A stretch of DNA of 15,224 nucleotides from DRGT01 sp022567895 (GTDB taxonomy: Archaea > Thermoproteota > Nitrososphaeria > Nitrososphaerales > Nitrosopumilaceae): positions 1 to 15,224 of the forward strand of contig JADFGC010000029.1 in assembly GCA_022567895.1 (NCBI GenBank), given 5' to 3'. The position numbers and the translations under genes are program-made. The notes below the pieces were generated by a model that saw only the letters and a program-made list of their open reading frames with translations, was not told where the DNA came from and did not search any database. Shown here piece after piece: positions 13,155-15,224 of this stretch. The first letter of the stretch is position 1; every line of letters begins with the position of its first letter.

Positions 13155-14102
13155 TTGTATAGTTTGAGCTTACAAGAAGAAATTCTGAGATTAAAGAAGG
13201 ACAAAGAGGTAGTAATTCTTGCACACAACTATCAAGTTCCCGAAGTCCAAGACATTGCAGATTTTGTTGGTGACTCTCTTGGATTGGCAAGACAAGCTGC
13301 AAAGACTCATCACAAAACAATTCTGTTCTGTGGTGTTCACTTTATGGCAGAAACTGCTGCAATCATTAGTCCTCAGAAAAAAGTTTTGATTCCTGATCTA
13401 GAGGCAGGATGCTCTCTTTCAGATTCTATTACAGTTGATAATCTAAGACAGTGGAAAAAAGAACATCCTGGCGCAATTACAGTTGGTTATGTTAACACTA
13501 CTGCTGACATTAAATCAGAATTAGATTATTGTTGCACATCATCAAATGCAGTAAATGTTGTAAAGGCAATTCCAGAAGACAAGGAAATTTTATTTTTACC
13601 TGACATGTTTTTGGGCTCTTATGTTGCAAAAATGACTGGACGAAAAAACATGCTAATTTGGGCTGGTGAATGCCACGTCCATGCTGGAATCACTCCAGAA
13701 AGTGTTCAGAAAAAACTAGACTCTATGGCAAATGCCGAACTTATTGTACATCCAGAATGTAGCTGCACAACTCCAATACTTTATGATGTTGCATCTGGCC
13801 ATTATAATGGAAGACAGGTCCAAATTCTTTCAACCGATGGAATGATGAAATATGTAAACCAATCAAGTACAAATCAATTCGTTATTGCAACAGAAACTGG
13901 AATTTTGTACAGAATGAGAAAACAAAATCCTGGCAAAACATTTGTTGCAGCTTCAGATAAAGCAGAATGTCAATACATGAAAATGATAACACTTGAGAAA
14001 GTATATGATTCTCTAGTACAAGAAAAATATGAAGTCAAAGTTCCAAAAGATATTGCAGATAAAGCTCGTCTTGCAATAGAGCGAATGCTTGCAATTAATT
14101 AA
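13155..14102 (+). CDS. nadA: Quinolinate synthase (NadA)
   Basis: Iron-sulfur enzyme that condenses iminoaspartate with dihydroxyacetone phosphate to quinolinate. The three [4Fe-4S] ligands are placed by motif: C86 (LEAGCSLSD), C173 (WAGECHVH) and C272 (SDKAECQYM). Other family segments are ILAHNYQVPEVQD (21-33), GDSLGLA (39-45), YVNTTADIK (112-120) and VHPEC (198-202). The 315 residues correspond to the compact archaeal form. The start is taken as TTG 13155; a TTG three codons later is possible, and the in-frame ATG at 13113 is followed by a stop. NadC, needed for the next step, is not in the window. Confidence 0.95.
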   Translation: MYSLSLQEEILRLKKDKEVVILAHNYQVPEVQDIADFVGDSLGLARQAAKTHHKTILFCGVHFMAETAAIISPQKKVLIPDLEAGCSLSDSITVDNLRQWKKEHPGAITVGYVNTTADIKSELDYCCTSSNAVNVVKAIPEDKEILFLPDMFLGSYVAKMTGRKNMLIWAGECHVHAGITPESVQKKLDSMANAELIVHPECSCTTPILYDVASGHYNGRQVQILSTDGMMKYVNQSSTNQFVIATETGILYRMRKQNPGKTFVAASDKAECQYMKMITLEKVYDSLVQEKYEVKVPKDIADKARLAIERMLAIN

Positions 14103-14123
14103 TCCTTAAATTTTCACAGAACT

Positions 14124-14516
14124 ATGACAGGTTTGTTTGGAAGGTCAAAATCTCCATTAGAAAAAAAAGTTAAAGAAAGAAAAAAAGAACTTCGCAAACT
14201 TGTAAAACAAAAACAGTATGAAAAGGCCCTTAAAGTCGGAAATGAAATTTTAGAAAAAAACCCCCATGAACAAGATATTTTGTTTATTGTTGGCGGAATT
14301 TACTATATGGAAAACAAGCTAAAAACTGCAATCTCACACTTTGACCGTTCTTTGGAAATTGCTCAATTTGATACAGAATTATTGCTTTTGAAGGCAAATG
14401 CCCATTTTAGACTAGGGGAATTATCACAAGCAAAGCAATGCTGTGAAAAAATCCAGGAAATTGATCCAAAAAACAAGGGAGTAAAGGAACTATTAGAAAA
14501 AATTCAGAATGCCTAA
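14124..14516 (+). CDS. Small tetratricopeptide-repeat protein
   Basis: A 130-residue soluble protein. A very basic N-terminal part (10-32) leads into about three TPR units: one less clear at 21-48, one at 51-80 with alternating helices (ILFIVGGIYYMENKLKTAISHFDRSLEI), and one at 85-114 (LLLLKANAHFRLGELSQAKQCCEKIQEI). TPR arrays bind other proteins; the partner is not shown by the sequence. It starts 21 bases after the nadA stop, so it may be on the same transcript, although CCTTAAATTT just upstream could be a separate weak TATA box. No enzymatic motif is present. Confidence 0.8.
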   Translation: MTGLFGRSKSPLEKKVKERKKELRKLVKQKQYEKALKVGNEILEKNPHEQDILFIVGGIYYMENKLKTAISHFDRSLEIAQFDTELLLLKANAHFRLGELSQAKQCCEKIQEIDPKNKGVKELLEKIQNA

Positions 14517-14548
14517 TTTTAGTAATCTTCGAATAACTTCATAACAAA

Positions 14549-14579
14549 GCTTAAATCATAAATTTGAAAGGTATCGGTA
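14549..14579 (+). promoter_or_regulatory. Promoter of the matrixin-like gene
   Basis: CTTAAATCA (about 14550-14558) lies some 25-28 bases before the TTG start at 14580. AAAGGT (14567-14572) is a possible weak ribosome site. The upstream part of the gap is AT-rich without other structure. Confidence 0.35.
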
Positions 14580-15224
14580 TTGAAAAAAGGGGCAATACTA
14601 ACTGTTACTATAGTAATTTCTGCTTTAATGCTAAGTTTTATCGCATTTCCCTTGTCAGCAACAGCACAAGCACCTGACTTTATTCCCGGAAAGACACAAG
14701 TTGTTTCTGCATTTGGAAAGGTTCCAGGACAAGACCTTATTGTCCATGTCTTGGTTCTAGTCCCTCAAGGTTCTGATAAAAATGAGATAGCTAATGAAGC
14801 TGTGAGACAGCAAGGCGCAAGACCAATAGATCATAGCGAATTCTCCCTAAATGGCTTGAATTGGCCACAAACTAGTCCTAACACTGTGCTTGTAACACAA
14901 AATTACAATCCAGCCGATGATCCAAACAAAGATGAACTTGTTACAGGGGAAGATGCCCTCAAAAAAACTCATAAAACATGGACCGATGTTGATTCAGATT
15001 TAGCTTTCGGTGTTCTTGGCTCAACGGGAAGATGTCCATCTTTAGTGAGAGAATGTCCAGAAAAACAAACTTCTGATACTTTTAACGATGTTGGATGGTT
15101 GTCATTAAAAAATAAAAATACCTTAGGTGTCACTTGGTTCAACACTAAAACAGTTGAAGCTGACATGGTTTTGAACACGAAATTTAATTGGCAAACAGAT
15201 GGAATGAACAATTTTGATGTTGAA
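14580..15224 (+). CDS. Secreted matrixin-like (M10-type) metalloprotease, 3' truncated by the window
   Basis: An open frame from TTG 14580 runs to the window end (215 residues, no stop). A signal peptide (1-31, ending SATAQA) shows export. Residues 170-215 resemble the region before the active site of M10 matrixins: a strand pattern TLGVTWFNT, then EADMVLNTKFNW (about 193-204) and NFDVE at the very end, which in this family leads straight into the VALHExGH zinc helix. That helix would lie just beyond the window, so the catalytic residues are not seen. Residues 35-150 look like a propeptide or extra domain and hold no recognised motif; two Cys (C152, C159) lie before the catalytic part. Secreted proteolysis is inferred from partial family similarity. 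Confidence 0.7.
   Translation, partial: MKKGAILTVTIVISALMLSFIAFPLSATAQAPDFIPGKTQVVSAFGKVPGQDLIVHVLVLVPQGSDKNEIANEAVRQQGARPIDHSEFSLNGLNWPQTSPNTVLVTQNYNPADDPNKDELVTGEDALKKTHKTWTDVDSDLAFGVLGSTGRCPSLVRECPEKQTSDTFNDVGWLSLKNKNTLGVTWFNTKTVEADMVLNTKFNWQTDGMNNFDVE

Overview
The window is AT-rich archaeal chromosome, very probably from an ammonia-oxidising thaumarchaeon (Nitrososphaeria, Nitrosopumilus-like). The assignment rests on gene content: a copper nitrite reductase of the NirK type, a complete nurA-herA-mre11-rad50 operon, eukaryote-type ribosomal protein L15e, NadX/NadA NAD synthesis and PEFG-CTERM-like surface proteins. Many starts are TTG, and TATA boxes usually sit about 21-28 bases before the start codon, as expected for leaderless or nearly leaderless mRNAs. 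No mobile element, CRISPR array, rRNA or tRNA was found.

Layout. 1-1541: nirK with a strong TATA box, two inverted repeats around its promoter and a T-rich terminator. 1583-3275: a short-form D-3-phosphoglycerate dehydrogenase, then a secreted, membrane-anchored protein one base downstream. 3276-3965: a 690-base gap holding a candidate structured small RNA (about 3450-3512) and then a stretch crowded with palindromes (ACATGT repeats and two 22-24 bp imperfect dyads). 3966-4220: an 84-residue Ala/Lys/Arg protein resembling a histone H1 tail. 4373-5322: rpl15e overlapping a second small surface protein by four bases. 5312-6542: a thioredoxin-fold protein and a short HEAT-repeat protein, transcribed divergently. 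6539-12126, minus strand: nurA, herA, mre11 and rad50, joined by 4-base overlaps or a 1-base gap. 12254-14516, plus strand: aspartate dehydrogenase (nadX), quinolinate synthase (nadA) and a TPR protein. 14580-15224: the start of a secreted matrixin-like metalloprotease cut off by the window end.

How the genes work together. NurA-HerA and Mre11-Rad50 form the archaeal DNA-end resection machinery, and their order matches a single transcript. NadX and NadA give the first two steps from aspartate to quinolinate without an oxygen-dependent aspartate oxidase. NirK is a periplasmic-side copper enzyme of nitrogen metabolism.

Most worth a second look: the HEAT-repeat protein at 6054-6542 looks like one half of deoxyhypusine hydroxylase, including both His-Glu iron-binding pairs; the H1-tail-like protein lies behind an unusually palindrome-dense leader; and a promoter-associated hairpin at 3450-3512 may be an unannotated RNA. 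These are readings by eye; no database search was run.
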